Source: Sphaerisporangium krabiense | GTDB taxonomy: Bacteria > Actinomycetota > Actinomycetes > Streptosporangiales > Streptosporangiaceae | Assembly: GCF_014200435.1 (NCBI RefSeq) | Contig: NZ_JACHBR010000001.1 | Span: forward strand, 4,902,001-4,966,000 | Direction of reading: 5' to 3' | Length of the DNA: 64,000 nucleotides | Shown here: piece by piece, positions 1-7,178 of the stretch | Numbering within the stretch: the first letter of the stretch is position 1 | Layout of the letters: each line of letters begins with the position of its first letter | Made by a program: the position numbers and the translations under genes | Notes under the pieces: generated by a model | Databases searched by the model: none | Seen by the model: the letters and a program-made list of their open reading frames with translations, nothing else | Told to the model about the DNA's origin: nothing

Positions 1-257
1 ACGGCATCATCAAGCGCGTCCTGGACCTGTCCGAGGGCCGCATCAGGCTTCCCGTCGGCACCCTCTACGGCGCCCTCGACCGGCTGGCCACGCACGGCCT
101 GATCGTCCTGGACCACGAGGAGGTCGTGGACGGCCGCCCCCGGCGCTACTACCGCCTCACCGAGCACGGCGACGGCGTGGTCACCGCCGAGGCCCGCCGC
201 ATGCAGAAGGCCGCCGCGATCGTCACCGGCCGGGCCCCCGGGACGGCGCCGGCGTGA
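1..257 (+). CDS. PadR-family transcriptional regulator, 3' part
   Basis: The window opens inside this gene; the readable frame starts at base 3 and stops at 255-257, giving about 84 residues. The sequence GTLYGALDRLATHGLI followed by VVDGRPRRYYRLTEHG is the recognition helix and wing of a PadR-type winged helix, a DNA-binding repressor that often controls a membrane protein encoded just downstream. That fits here: the next gene starts inside its stop codon (GTGA overlap). The N-terminus lies outside the window, so ligand and length cannot be judged. Family assignment is firm, target is inference from context. Confidence 0.85.
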   Translation, partial: GIIKRVLDLSEGRIRLPVGTLYGALDRLATHGLIVLDHEEVVDGRPRRYYRLTEHGDGVVTAEARRMQKAAAIVTGRAPGTAPA

Positions 258-1207
258 CGCCCGCCGACGACGCCCGCCCGGGCGGGGCGGGCAACGCCGT
301 GACCCCTCTGGAGCGCCGGTACCGCCGGCTGCTGCGCGCCTATCCGCCGGGGCACCGGGCCGGCCACGGCGAGGAGATGATCGCGACGCTGCTCGTCGCC
401 GAGGCCGGCCGTCGCGTGCCCTCGTGGCGCGAGGCGCGGGCCCTGGTCGCGGGGGGCCTCCGGGCGCGCGCCCTCGACGCGGGGCGCGTTCCCGCCCTGG
501 GGGACGGCGCGCACCTCGGGGTCACGGCGCTGGCGGCGGTGAACCTGGGCGTCCTGCTGCCGTACGCGGGATCGGTCCCGGTGTGGACGGCGCTGGCGGC
601 GGCGGCGCTGCTGGCCGTGACCCGGGGCCGGATCGGCGCGGCGCTCCTTCTGGTGGCGCTGGTCGGCGGCAAGGTGGCCGCCGTGGCGCTCGGCCGTCCC
701 TGGCTGGACGAGACGCTGCTGCCGGTCTTCCCCGACGCGCCGTGGCGTCTGCCCGCGCTGTACTCCACCGGAGGGCCGGTCGCGCCCGTCGCCGCCTACG
801 CGCTCGCCTTCCTCGGGCTCCTGGCGCTGGCCGCGCGGCGCGTCCCGGTCCGGACGAGGACGTGGCGATGGTGGCTCGTGGCGCCGCTGGTGGCGGGCGC
901 GGACCCCTCCTCGTGGCTCTCCGTGCAGCCGGGATCGGCGCGCGAGATGGGCCGGGTCGCCTTGGAGGTCGCGCTCCTGTGCCTGGCGGTGTGGGCGGGC
1001 CGCGTCGCGGCCGATCCGCGCTGGGCCGTCGCCGGCGCGCTCGCCGTGACGCCGGTCATCGTCGCCTGCGTGGAGAACACCCTGGCGGGCGGGTACGGGT
1101 ACGTCCTCTACGGCCGTCAGGAGCTGTCCCACCTGGGCGTGCTCGTGCTGCTGGTCGTCGCCGCGGGCGCGGCGCCGCTGCGCGCCCGGCGGCGCGTGCT
1201 GCTGTGA
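254..1207 (+). CDS. Polytopic membrane protein downstream of PadR
   Basis: A 317-residue protein starting at a GTG that overlaps the PadR stop by 4 nt, so translation is probably coupled. After a basic, cytoplasmic N-terminus containing YRRLLRAYPPGHR...EEM, which resembles the short HAAS-like segment seen in membrane partners of PadR regulators, about seven to eight hydrophobic segments follow (from about residue 95 to the end). No catalytic motif is visible. PadR plus a membrane partner usually forms a self-controlled sensor or permease unit; the exact function here is unknown. The next gene again overlaps by 4 nt. Confidence 0.75.
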   Translation: MTPADDARPGGAGNAVTPLERRYRRLLRAYPPGHRAGHGEEMIATLLVAEAGRRVPSWREARALVAGGLRARALDAGRVPALGDGAHLGVTALAAVNLGVLLPYAGSVPVWTALAAAALLAVTRGRIGAALLLVALVGGKVAAVALGRPWLDETLLPVFPDAPWRLPALYSTGGPVAPVAAYALAFLGLLALAARRVPVRTRTWRWWLVAPLVAGADPSSWLSVQPGSAREMGRVALEVALLCLAVWAGRVAADPRWAVAGALAVTPVIVACVENTLAGGYGYVLYGRQELSHLGVLVLLVVAAGAAPLRARRRVLL

Positions 1208-2142
1208 CGCGCCTCCCGGGCCGGGCGGCCCGATGGACGACCGCGCGCGCGGCCCTGCGCCGGGCAGGGCGCCTCGTGCCGGCGATGCTGGTCGTCCTGG
1301 CGGTGTGCGGCGCCCCCGGCGTCCGCGACGCGGGCGCCGCCCGGTACGGAGGCGGGCGGGACGCGCTCACGTGGCGGGAGGAGCTGCGCGCGGACTGCAT
1401 GAGGCGGCACGGGTTCCGGTACGTGCCCTCGCCGGGCAGGCACGTCAACCCCGTCCGCCGGGACACCCCGGAGGCGCGGGCCCGCGACATGGGGGAGTAC
1501 CCGGCGATGCGCCGGTTCCGGGAGAAGTACGGATTCGGGATCTTCGCGCTCTACGCCTATCCCCGCGAGTTCGGGAACCCCATGGTCCCGGTCGGGGGGC
1601 CGCTGGAGCCGAACGTGAGGATCCGAATGGCGCTCTCGCCGACCCAGCGCCACGCCTACCAGGACGCCGACGACGCCTGTTACGCGGAGGCGGTCAAGGC
1701 GGTCACGGGCAAGGAGGTGACCTCGTCCTACGACCACATGACGCAGGCGGACGCGCGGATCAGGGACCTCGTCGCCACCGAGCTGGACACCGACCCGCGG
1801 CTCGCCCGGCTCGGCGCGCGGATGGCCGCGTGCCTGTGGCGCGAGGGCTACGCCGTGCCCTCCCCGACGCCCTCGGCGCTGGCCGCCCGGGGGCCGGACG
1901 CCTTCCACGCGGAGGAGGTGCGGCTCGGACGCCGGATGGTGGAGCCCGACGAGCGCGTCCCGGAGGCGGCCTACTACGCGCCGCCGCTGACCCCGCAGGA
2001 CGCGCGGCCCTACCTCGCCCGTGAGATCGCCGCCGCGCTGGCCGACCTGGAATGCGGCAGGGACTTCTACGCGGCCTACGAGCCGCGCCGCGCGCGGATC
2101 GAGCGCCGGGTACAGGCCGAGTTCGGCCTGGAGGAGTGGTGA
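1204..2142 (+). CDS. Exported hypothetical protein, third gene of PadR operon
   Basis: A 312-residue protein starting at GTG inside the stop of the preceding gene (GTGA). Residues about 25-45 form a hydrophobic, Ala/Val-rich export segment; the Cys there is preceded by Val, so it is not a proper lipobox. The mature part holds two similar segments, DCMRRHGFRY and CLWREGYAVP, and a DACYAEA segment, a pattern of spaced Cys residues found in actinobacterial extracytoplasmic proteins of unknown role. It is otherwise charged and soluble. I do not recognise a function. Its tight coupling to PadR and the membrane protein suggests a three-part unit. Confidence 0.7.
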   Translation: MTRLPGRAARWTTARAALRRAGRLVPAMLVVLAVCGAPGVRDAGAARYGGGRDALTWREELRADCMRRHGFRYVPSPGRHVNPVRRDTPEARARDMGEYPAMRRFREKYGFGIFALYAYPREFGNPMVPVGGPLEPNVRIRMALSPTQRHAYQDADDACYAEAVKAVTGKEVTSSYDHMTQADARIRDLVATELDTDPRLARLGARMAACLWREGYAVPSPTPSALAARGPDAFHAEEVRLGRRMVEPDERVPEAAYYAPPLTPQDARPYLAREIAAALADLECGRDFYAAYEPRRARIERRVQAEFGLEEW

Positions 2143-2151
2143 CGGGCGCGC

Positions 2152-2559
2152 TCAGGCGAACGCGTAGCACTCCACCTCCGCGCGGCGGAACGCCAGGCCC
2201 TGCGTCACCGAGCGCTCGACGCACTGCTGCTCCTTCGGGCCCAGGGTGAGGGGGCCGCAGACCGTCACGCCGGAGTAGGTGCGGCAGTCGAGGTCGGGGG
2301 CCGCCGCGCCGATCACGTACCTCGCGGTGACCTCTTTCCGGCAGACGCGGCGGGCCTCGGCCGTGTCGGCGTACCGGCACTGGGACGTCAGGACCCGGTA
2401 CTGCTCCGCGCTGACGGACTTCTTCTCCTCCGGGCCGGGAGGTCCTCCGGCGACCGGGATCGCGGCGGTGACGGCGGCGAGGGCCGTCGCGGCCGGGATC
2501 GTGACCATGGTGAACAGGGCTGTTGTCGCAAGGGCGACGACCTTCGCGATCTTCGTCAT
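2152..2559 (-). CDS. Small secreted protein, unknown function
   Basis: 135 residues. The ATG at 2559 is chosen because an AGGGGGA ribosome-binding site lies about 6 nt upstream; an ATG two codons earlier is too close to it. The N-terminus MTKIAKVVALATTALF is a standard Sec signal peptide, with likely cleavage near residue 30. The mature chain is short with several Cys residues (QCRYAD, VCRKE, DCRTY, VCGPL, QCVE, ECYAF) that could pair in disulfides. It is convergent with the PadR operon and sits 9 nt from it. No family was recognised. Confidence 0.7.
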   Translation of the reverse strand: MTKIAKVVALATTALFTMVTIPAATALAAVTAAIPVAGGPPGPEEKKSVSAEQYRVLTSQCRYADTAEARRVCRKEVTARYVIGAAAPDLDCRTYSGVTVCGPLTLGPKEQQCVERSVTQGLAFRRAEVECYAFA

Positions 2560-2747
2560 GACCATTCCCCCTGTCATGACGTTCGTACCCGCCGCGCGCC
2601 CGCCCGAAGAACCCGGGGGGTAAAGCACGGTCCTGCCCGGGGCCTCGGACCGGTACCGGACGGACGCCGGACGCGCCGGGGAACACGCGGCGACATGACC
2701 GTACGATGCTCACGGTACTGACATGTCAGCTCATGGGATGGAGTGTC

Positions 2748-3593
2748 GTGAAGATCGCCTACGTCACCTACGACGGTCCCGACGACGACAGGGACGTCAT
2801 GCTCGCCCACTGGCGGGAGTCCGGCGTCGACGGGACCGCGGTGCGCTGGGACGACCCCGGCGCGGCCTGGGACGCCTTCGACGCCGCCGTGGTGCGATCG
2901 ACGTGGGACTACGTGGAGCGGCGCGGCGAGTTCCTCGCCTGGGCGCGCCGGGCGTCGGCCGTCACGAGGCTGCTGAACCCGGCCTCGGTGATCGAGCGCA
3001 ACACCGACAAGACCTACCTGCGGGACCTGGCGGCCGTCGGCGTCCCCACCGTGCCCACGAGCTGGGTCGGCCCCGGATACGAGCCCCGGCTGCCGTCCTT
3101 CGAGGAGTACGTCGTGAAGCCGGCGGTGTCGGCGGGGGCGCGCGACACCGTCCGCACGAGCGTGGCGTCGGAGGCCGCGCGGCACGCCGGGCGCATCGCC
3201 GCCAAGGGCGGGACGGCCATGGTGCAGCCCTACCTGCGCATGGTGGAGGAGGAGGGCGAGCTCTCCCTGCTGTACTTCGGCGGCCGGTTCAGCCACGCCG
3301 TGCGCCGTCCCGCCATGCTGGCCCGCGACGACGGGCGGCCCCGCGCCAACCACGTCGGCGCGGAGCTCCGCGCGCCCGCTCCCGACCAGGTCGCCCTCGC
3401 CGAGAAGGTCCTCGGCGAGATCGCCGAACCGCTGCTGTACGCCCGCGTGGACCTGGTCCGCCTGCCGGACGGGACTCCCGCCCTCATCGAGCTGGAGCTG
3501 ACCGAGCCGTACCTCTACCTCTCCGGCGCCCCGGGGGCCGTAGGCCGCTTCACCGACGCCCTGCGCGAGATCCTGAGGGACGACGACGCCTAG
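2748..3593 (+). CDS. Stand-alone ATP-grasp ligase
   Basis: 281 residues from a GTG at 2748 behind GGATGGAG. The fold is ATP-grasp: an N-terminal alpha/beta part (KIAYVTYDGPDDD), the linker NTDKTYLRDLAAVGVPTVPT, the nucleotide-binding segment EYVVKPAVSAGARDT, the hinge MVQPYLRMVEEEGELSLLYF, and the metal-binding end ARVDLVRLPDGTPALIELELTEP. Proteins of this type (RimK, glutathione synthetase, DcsG-like) join a carboxylate to an amine or thiol through an acyl phosphate. The substrate cannot be told from sequence. It stands alone with its own promoter region and meets the flavin reductase gene tail to tail with a 4-nt overlap. Confidence 0.8.
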   Translation: MKIAYVTYDGPDDDRDVMLAHWRESGVDGTAVRWDDPGAAWDAFDAAVVRSTWDYVERRGEFLAWARRASAVTRLLNPASVIERNTDKTYLRDLAAVGVPTVPTSWVGPGYEPRLPSFEEYVVKPAVSAGARDTVRTSVASEAARHAGRIAAKGGTAMVQPYLRMVEEEGELSLLYFGGRFSHAVRRPAMLARDDGRPRANHVGAELRAPAPDQVALAEKVLGEIAEPLLYARVDLVRLPDGTPALIELELTEPYLYLSGAPGAVGRFTDALREILRDDDA

Positions 3594-4213
3594 CCGTCGA
3601 ACCGGCCGTAGGAGCCGCGGAAGAACAGCAGGGGGCCGCGGTCGGCGTGCGTGCCGAGGTCGTGGACGCGGGCGACGACGATGAGGTGGTCCCCGGCCGG
3701 GTGCTCGGCCTCGATCGAGCAGTCGATCCAGGCCAGCGCCTCGTCGATGAGGGGATGCCCGCCGGGCGAGGACGTCCAGGCCAGGCCGGCGAACTTGTCC
3801 GTGCCCTTGGCGGCGAGCTGCCTGCTCACGTCCTCGTGGTGGTCGGCCAGGACGTTGACGCACACCCGGCCCGCCTGCCTGAGCCGCGGCCAGGTGGAGC
3901 TGGTGTGGGCCACGCAGAACGCGACCAGCGGGGGGTCGAGGGACACCGAGGTGAAGGAGTTGACCGCGATGCCGGCGGGCTCGCCGGTGGCCGGGTCCAT
4001 GGCCGTGATCGCGACGACGCCGGTGGCGAACCGGCCGAGCACGTTCCTGAAGTGACGGGGGTCGACGACGGCCTGCGCCGCCTCCGGGCCGTGCCGGTCG
4101 CTCGCGATGGACGGCAGGGGGACGGGAGGAGCGGGCGTGTCCTCGCGCACGGGGTGTCCGTGGGCCGTGACCGCACCGTGCGGCGTGGCCAGCCGCGCCG
4201 CTGGGGTGCTCAT
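3590..4213 (-). CDS. Flavin reductase domain protein (HpaC-like)
   Basis: 207 residues. The ATG at 4213 follows GGGAGGCGAGGA. After about 45 flexible residues comes the flavin reductase-like domain: RNVLGRFATGVVAITA, GIAVNSFTSVSLDPPLVAFCV, RVCVNVLADH, DCSIEAEHPAGDHLIVVARV. Such proteins reduce FMN or FAD with NAD(P)H and pass it to a two-component monooxygenase, or act alone as flavin-binding reductases. No oxygenase gene lies next to it. It is transcribed from a MerR-type promoter at 4283-4313, about 70 nt upstream, so it is probably induced by a ligand or stress signal. Partner and substrate are unknown. Confidence 0.85.
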   Translation of the reverse strand: MSTPAARLATPHGAVTAHGHPVREDTPAPPVPLPSIASDRHGPEAAQAVVDPRHFRNVLGRFATGVVAITAMDPATGEPAGIAVNSFTSVSLDPPLVAFCVAHTSSTWPRLRQAGRVCVNVLADHHEDVSRQLAAKGTDKFAGLAWTSSPGGHPLIDEALAWIDCSIEAEHPAGDHLIVVARVHDLGTHADRGPLLFFRGSYGRFDG

Positions 4214-4282
4214 CGTCGTCCTCGCCTCCCTCGGTGGCGCGGCCCCGCCCGCCTCCGCGCCGTGGACCGCCGGAACTTGACC

Positions 4283-4313
4283 AGCATGCAACCTCAACGC
4301 TGGTTCAGGTCAA
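4283..4313 (-). promoter_or_regulatory. MerR-type promoter with operator in the spacer
   Basis: Read on the minus strand: -35 TTGACC (4308-4313), a 19-bp spacer, and -10 CATGCT (4283-4288). Between them lies the inverted repeat ACCTGAAC-cagc-GTTGAGGT (4291-4310), matching in 7 of 8 positions of each arm. An overlong 19-bp spacer holding a dyad is the hallmark of promoters activated by MerR-family regulators, which untwist the DNA. The flavin reductase gene starts about 70 nt downstream. The regulator itself is not in the window. Confidence 0.65.
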
Positions 4314-4817
4314 GCGCGGGATGACGAAGTGGAGAGCGGTGAGGTGTCCGGTTCCGGGCGCGAACCGGCCGTCCTCGGCCAAGCGGTTGCTAGGGATGTC
4401 TGGCCGTGCGGCCACGTGATCAGCGCCTTTACGGGGAGGGCGATCCGCGGGGACGTCGCGAGCGGGGCCGGACGCGCGCCGTCAAGAGGGGGAGCGGTGT
4501 TGGATATACCGCATTTTCCGAGAACTCCGGCCGGGGACTCCGCGGCGGTGCGGGAGGCGCCGGAGCGCCGGCCCATGGGTGTCCGATTCGGGGATATCGG
4601 GGGCGCCGATGCCGGTGGGGCGCGGTCGCGCGACACGCCCGGGGCCGTCATTCGGAAATGACGGAAATTTCGTTACCTGGAGGACCGATTCCCCATCGCC
4701 GGGGTTGACGGGCGTCGCCGCGCCGGATGACCGTGGAGCCTGACGGCGGACGCGCCGTGCCGTGGAGCCGTGACGGCCGGGAACGGTCGCATGGGTGCGC
4801 AGGGACGCATACGGAAG
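4314..4817. other. Intergenic stretch without convincing gene
   Basis: About 500 bases with no reading frame that combines a ribosome-binding site, third-position GC bias and a recognisable protein. It includes a patch of lower GC around 4655-4685. Apart from the MerR-type promoter at its left edge and the hairpins at its right edge I see nothing definite in it. Confidence 0.5.
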
Positions 4818-4856
4818 ACGTGTCCTGGCGGGCGTGGGGGACCCGCCAGGACACGT
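4818..4856. terminator. Strong hairpin, 15-bp stem
   Basis: The arms ACGTGTCCTGGCGGG (4818-4832) and its exact complement (4842-4856) enclose a 9-nt loop. There is no U-tract, as is common for actinobacterial terminators. It lies downstream of the minus-strand gene ending at 4912, behind a first hairpin, so it may be a back-up terminator. Confidence 0.6.
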
Positions 4857-4871
4857 TCCGCCCCGGCGCGA

Positions 4872-4907
4872 CGTCCAGGACCCCGGCGAGGGTTGGGGTC
4901 CTGGACG
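4872..4907 (-). terminator. Hairpin terminator directly after the 112-residue gene
   Basis: A 13-bp perfect stem, CGTCCAGGACCCC (4872-4884) with its complement at 4895-4907 and a 10-nt loop. It begins five bases past the stop codon of the minus-strand gene at 4912, the expected place for a terminator. Confidence 0.65.
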
Positions 4908-4911
4908 CCGT

Positions 4912-5250
4912 TCATCGCACGGAGTCTGTGGGAGGCGACTCGCCGCGCGCCCGCGTCTCATCGGGGCGCTCGTCGGCGGGCCTTCGCAGATGGCGCGTGA
5001 CGAGCCGGGCCGCGCCGACCGGGTCGGCCGCCGGATGCGTGACGGTGAGGCCGTCCTCGTTCCAGACGAACGAGCCCTTCCTGCACCAGACGGTGAGCTC
5101 GCTCGTCACCGACAGCACCGACATGCCGTTTCCGCTGCTCTGGTACGTGTGCGTGAACCCTTCGCGGTGCAACGCGTAACGCAGTAGACGCGTCGCCTCG
5201 CGCGGATCGTGCCACGGCAGGTACGGCTTGCCCGCTCGGACCGCCAGCAC
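4912..5250 (-). CDS. Hypothetical protein, 112 residues
   Basis: Starts at GTG 5250 behind GGTGAGG. The product is mixed alpha/beta: residues 1-30 (AVRAGKPYLPWHDPREATRLLRYALHREGF) look helical, 33-70 (THTYQSSGNGMSVLSVTSELTVWCRKGSFVW) look like beta strands, and the C-terminal 30 residues are polar and probably disordered. No signal peptide or membrane segment. I do not recognise a family. Its codon use looks coding (GC-rich third positions), it has a ribosome-binding site and a terminator hairpin right after the stop, and it is divergent from the GntR gene, which may control it. Confidence 0.6.
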   Translation of the reverse strand: MLAVRAGKPYLPWHDPREATRLLRYALHREGFTHTYQSSGNGMSVLSVTSELTVWCRKGSFVWNEDGLTVTHPAADPVGAARLVTRHLRRPADERPDETRARGESPPTDSVR

Positions 5251-5283
5251 AGGCCCTCACCCCCTCGCCGGCCCTTTGATGGA

Positions 5284-5377
5284 TTTGTACCAACGTTTGG
5301 ATAATGCGGGGTGGAGACGCTTGGGTCAAGGGGTTGTTTGCTGTCAGATCGAGATCGTCTAGATTCGTAGGTACAAA
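5284..5377 (+). promoter_or_regulatory. GntR control region with HutC-like operator
   Basis: The sequence GTCTAGAT (5357-5364) differs by one base from the HutC-subfamily core GTnTAnAC and overlaps a possible -10 box TAGATT (5360-5365), 16 bases after TTGCTG (5338-5343). In addition TTTGTACC (5284-5291) and GGTACAAA (5370-5377) form a widely spaced inverted pair. Both suit autoregulation by the GntR protein starting at 5400 and control of the divergent gene at 5250. Confidence 0.45.
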
Positions 5378-5399
5378 AGGACGGAACCGTAGGTGAGAT

Positions 5400-6149
5400 T
5401 TGGCACGGTCGACGCTGTATCAGCAGGTGGCCGGCGAGCTGCGCAGGGCCATCTATTCCGGTGAGCTCGGGCCGGGAGCCCAGCTGCCCACCGAGTTGGA
5501 CCTCATGGACAGCCATGAGGTCAGCCGCAACACGGTTCGCCTGGCGCTGGCGGAGCTTGAGAACGAGGGTCTCATCACGCGGATGCGCCGACGGGGCAGC
5601 TTCGTGCGCGATCGCCGCGCGCTGCTCATGCGCCCGCAGGACGAGCTGAGCGCCTCACCGGGAGTGCTGCGCAGGGAGGCCTTCGCCGAGGCCGTGACCA
5701 AGGAAGGACGCAAGCCGGGCCAGGAGATCGAGGTCTCCATCGTGCGGCCGCCCGAGGAGATCGCCGCCCGCCTGGAGCTCGAGGAGCACGCCCTCGCCGT
5801 GGTGCGCCGCCGCCTGCGTTACGTCGACGACCAGCCCTACAACACCAACGACTCCTACTTCCCGCACGCGCTCGTCCGGGACTCCGAGATCGCGCGCCCC
5901 GCGGACATCACCCGCGGCGCCAACCGCGTCCTGGAGGAGCTGGGCCACCGGCAGGTCCGCGTCGTGGACGACATTTCCGCACGTATGCCGACTCCCGAGG
6001 AATCATCGCGCCTGCAGCTCGAACCTGGTACCCCTGTTGTCGTATATGTCCGAGTTGGATATGACCGTGACGACACCCCGGTCCGGGTCGCCGTGTCGGT
6101 GCTGCCCGCCGACAAGCATCTGGTCAGGTACGAGCTCGAACTGAGCTGA
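5400..6149 (+). CDS. GntR-family regulator, HutC subfamily (UTRA domain)
   Basis: 249 residues from a TTG at 5400 right after AGGTGAGA. Residues 1-70 are the winged helix (STLYQQVAGELRRAIYSGELGPGAQLPTELDL, NTVRLALAELENEGLITR); residues about 95-245 are a UTRA ligand domain with the typical ARLELEEHALAVVRRRLRYVDDQPYNTNDSYFP and LEPGTPVVVYVRVGYD. HutC-type regulators respond to sugar phosphates, histidine intermediates or similar metabolites. The TTG start, which lowers translation, suits a repressor. Its target is probably itself and the divergent gene at 4912-5250; the ligand is unknown. Confidence 0.88.
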   Translation: MARSTLYQQVAGELRRAIYSGELGPGAQLPTELDLMDSHEVSRNTVRLALAELENEGLITRMRRRGSFVRDRRALLMRPQDELSASPGVLRREAFAEAVTKEGRKPGQEIEVSIVRPPEEIAARLELEEHALAVVRRRLRYVDDQPYNTNDSYFPHALVRDSEIARPADITRGANRVLEELGHRQVRVVDDISARMPTPEESSRLQLEPGTPVVVYVRVGYDRDDTPVRVAVSVLPADKHLVRYELELS

Positions 6150-6295
6150 TCTCGCGCGCGCCGCCGCTCCACGCGGTGACGCGGCCGCGCGGGCCCGCCG
6201 TGGGGGCGGGCAGGGGCCGCATTCCGGCTGACGCGCCGGCCGGGCACACCGGGCCCACAGGGCCCAGGAGACCCGCCCGGCTCGCCGGCTCTGCG

Positions 6296-6310
6296 GCGAA
6301 CGCCGTTCGC
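6296..6310. promoter_or_regulatory. 15-bp perfect palindrome upstream of acetyltransferase gene
   Basis: GCGAACG-C-CGTTCGC is a perfect dyad 86 bases before the acetyltransferase start. It resembles the actinobacterial LexA box (CGAAC-N4-GTTCG) but has a 3-base centre instead of 4, so LexA binding is doubtful. It may be an operator for another regulator. Confidence 0.35.
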
Positions 6311-6396
6311 ACCGGCCTTCACTGAGAAAGCCGCACGCCCCCCATCGGACACGCTACGTGGCCGAGGCGTCACCCACGGCGACGAAAGGATGAACC

Positions 6397-7017
6397 GTGT
6401 ACTCCGAGTCCTCCAACACCCTCCAGCGGGCCGACCTCAGCTCCCTCACCCTCCGCACGGCCACCCTCGACGATCTCCCCGGCGTCCTCGCGCTCCTCGC
6501 GGAGGCGGCGGGCTGGCTCAACGGCCGCGGCATCCGCCAGTGGCCGGCCGGCGGCTTCCCCGCCGCCCGGATCGAGCCCCTGATCGCCGAGCGGACCCTG
6601 TACGTGCTGGACGGCGCCGAGGACGCCGGCGAGGGCGGGATGCCGGCGGCCACCGTGGCCCTGGACGGGCACGCCGACCCCGAGTTCTGGCGCCGCTCCG
6701 ACCATCCGGAGACCGGCCTGTACGTGCACAAGCTCGCCGTCAACCGGGCGTTCTCCGGCCGGGGGCTCGGGGAGACGCTGCTCGACTGGGCGGCGCTGCG
6801 CGTGGCCGCCACCGGGCGGCGGTGGCTGCGGCTGGACTGCTCCAAGGACAATCCGGCGCTGCAGGGCTACTACCGCGGGCTGGGCTTCCGTCACGTCCGC
6901 ACGGTGGACCTGCCGCACCGGGCCTCCGGCGCGCTGTTCCAGCGGGCCGGCGACCCGACGGCGCACGCCGTGCCGCGTGCCCGCCGCCGCCTGCCGGCGC
7001 ACGTGCTCGCCCGCTGA
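6397..7017 (+). CDS. GNAT-family N-acetyltransferase
   Basis: 206 residues from a GTG at 6397 behind AAAGGA. A GNAT fold is visible: LTLRTATLDDLPGVLALLAEAAGWL (alpha 1), VYVHKLAVNRAFSGRGLGETLLDWA with the acetyl-CoA pyrophosphate-binding SGRGLGE, then WLRLDCSKDNPALQGYYRGLGFRHV. Such enzymes move an acetyl group from acetyl-CoA to an amine of a small molecule, peptide or antibiotic. The segment GRGIRQWPAGGFP near the start is typical for a subgroup with unknown substrates. It stands alone between the GntR gene and cutC. Confidence 0.88.
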   Translation: MYSESSNTLQRADLSSLTLRTATLDDLPGVLALLAEAAGWLNGRGIRQWPAGGFPAARIEPLIAERTLYVLDGAEDAGEGGMPAATVALDGHADPEFWRRSDHPETGLYVHKLAVNRAFSGRGLGETLLDWAALRVAATGRRWLRLDCSKDNPALQGYYRGLGFRHVRTVDLPHRASGALFQRAGDPTAHAVPRARRRLPAHVLAR

Positions 7018-7099
7018 ACCCGATCCCGTTCGGTGCGACCGTGCGAGATCCGGGCATATCAAAATGTGATCCCCCACCTGGGAAAGATCCTCTTTAGCC

Positions 7100-7152
7100 G
7101 TCCAATCCCGGACAGGTGACGGCCTGTGGGCGGTAGCGGTCCAACTCCGGAC
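7100..7152. promoter_or_regulatory. Twin GTCC-N6-GGAC palindromes before cutC
   Basis: GTCCaatcccGGAC (7100-7113) and GTCCaactccGGAC (7139-7152) share arms, spacer length and most spacer bases and start 39 bases apart, close to four helical turns. A looser third dyad, GGTCC-N10-GGACC (7158-7177), ends at the cutC start. The pair looks like two operator sites for one dimeric regulator. Confidence 0.5.
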
Positions 7153-7178
7153 ATGAGGGTCCGATACTCTCAGGACCC

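Noticed and set aside
4329..4661. A 110-codon open frame on the plus strand in the gap after the flavin reductase
   Set aside because: No ribosome-binding site, no recognisable protein, and composition as expected for chance open frames in GC-rich DNA.
4727..5187. Plus-strand open frames over the 112-residue minus-strand gene
   Set aside because: They run through two hairpins and oppose a gene with its own ribosome-binding site; third-position bias favours the minus-strand frame.
6296..6310. LexA/SOS box
   Set aside because: The centre is three bases, not four, so it does not meet the actinobacterial SOS consensus; kept only as an unknown palindrome.
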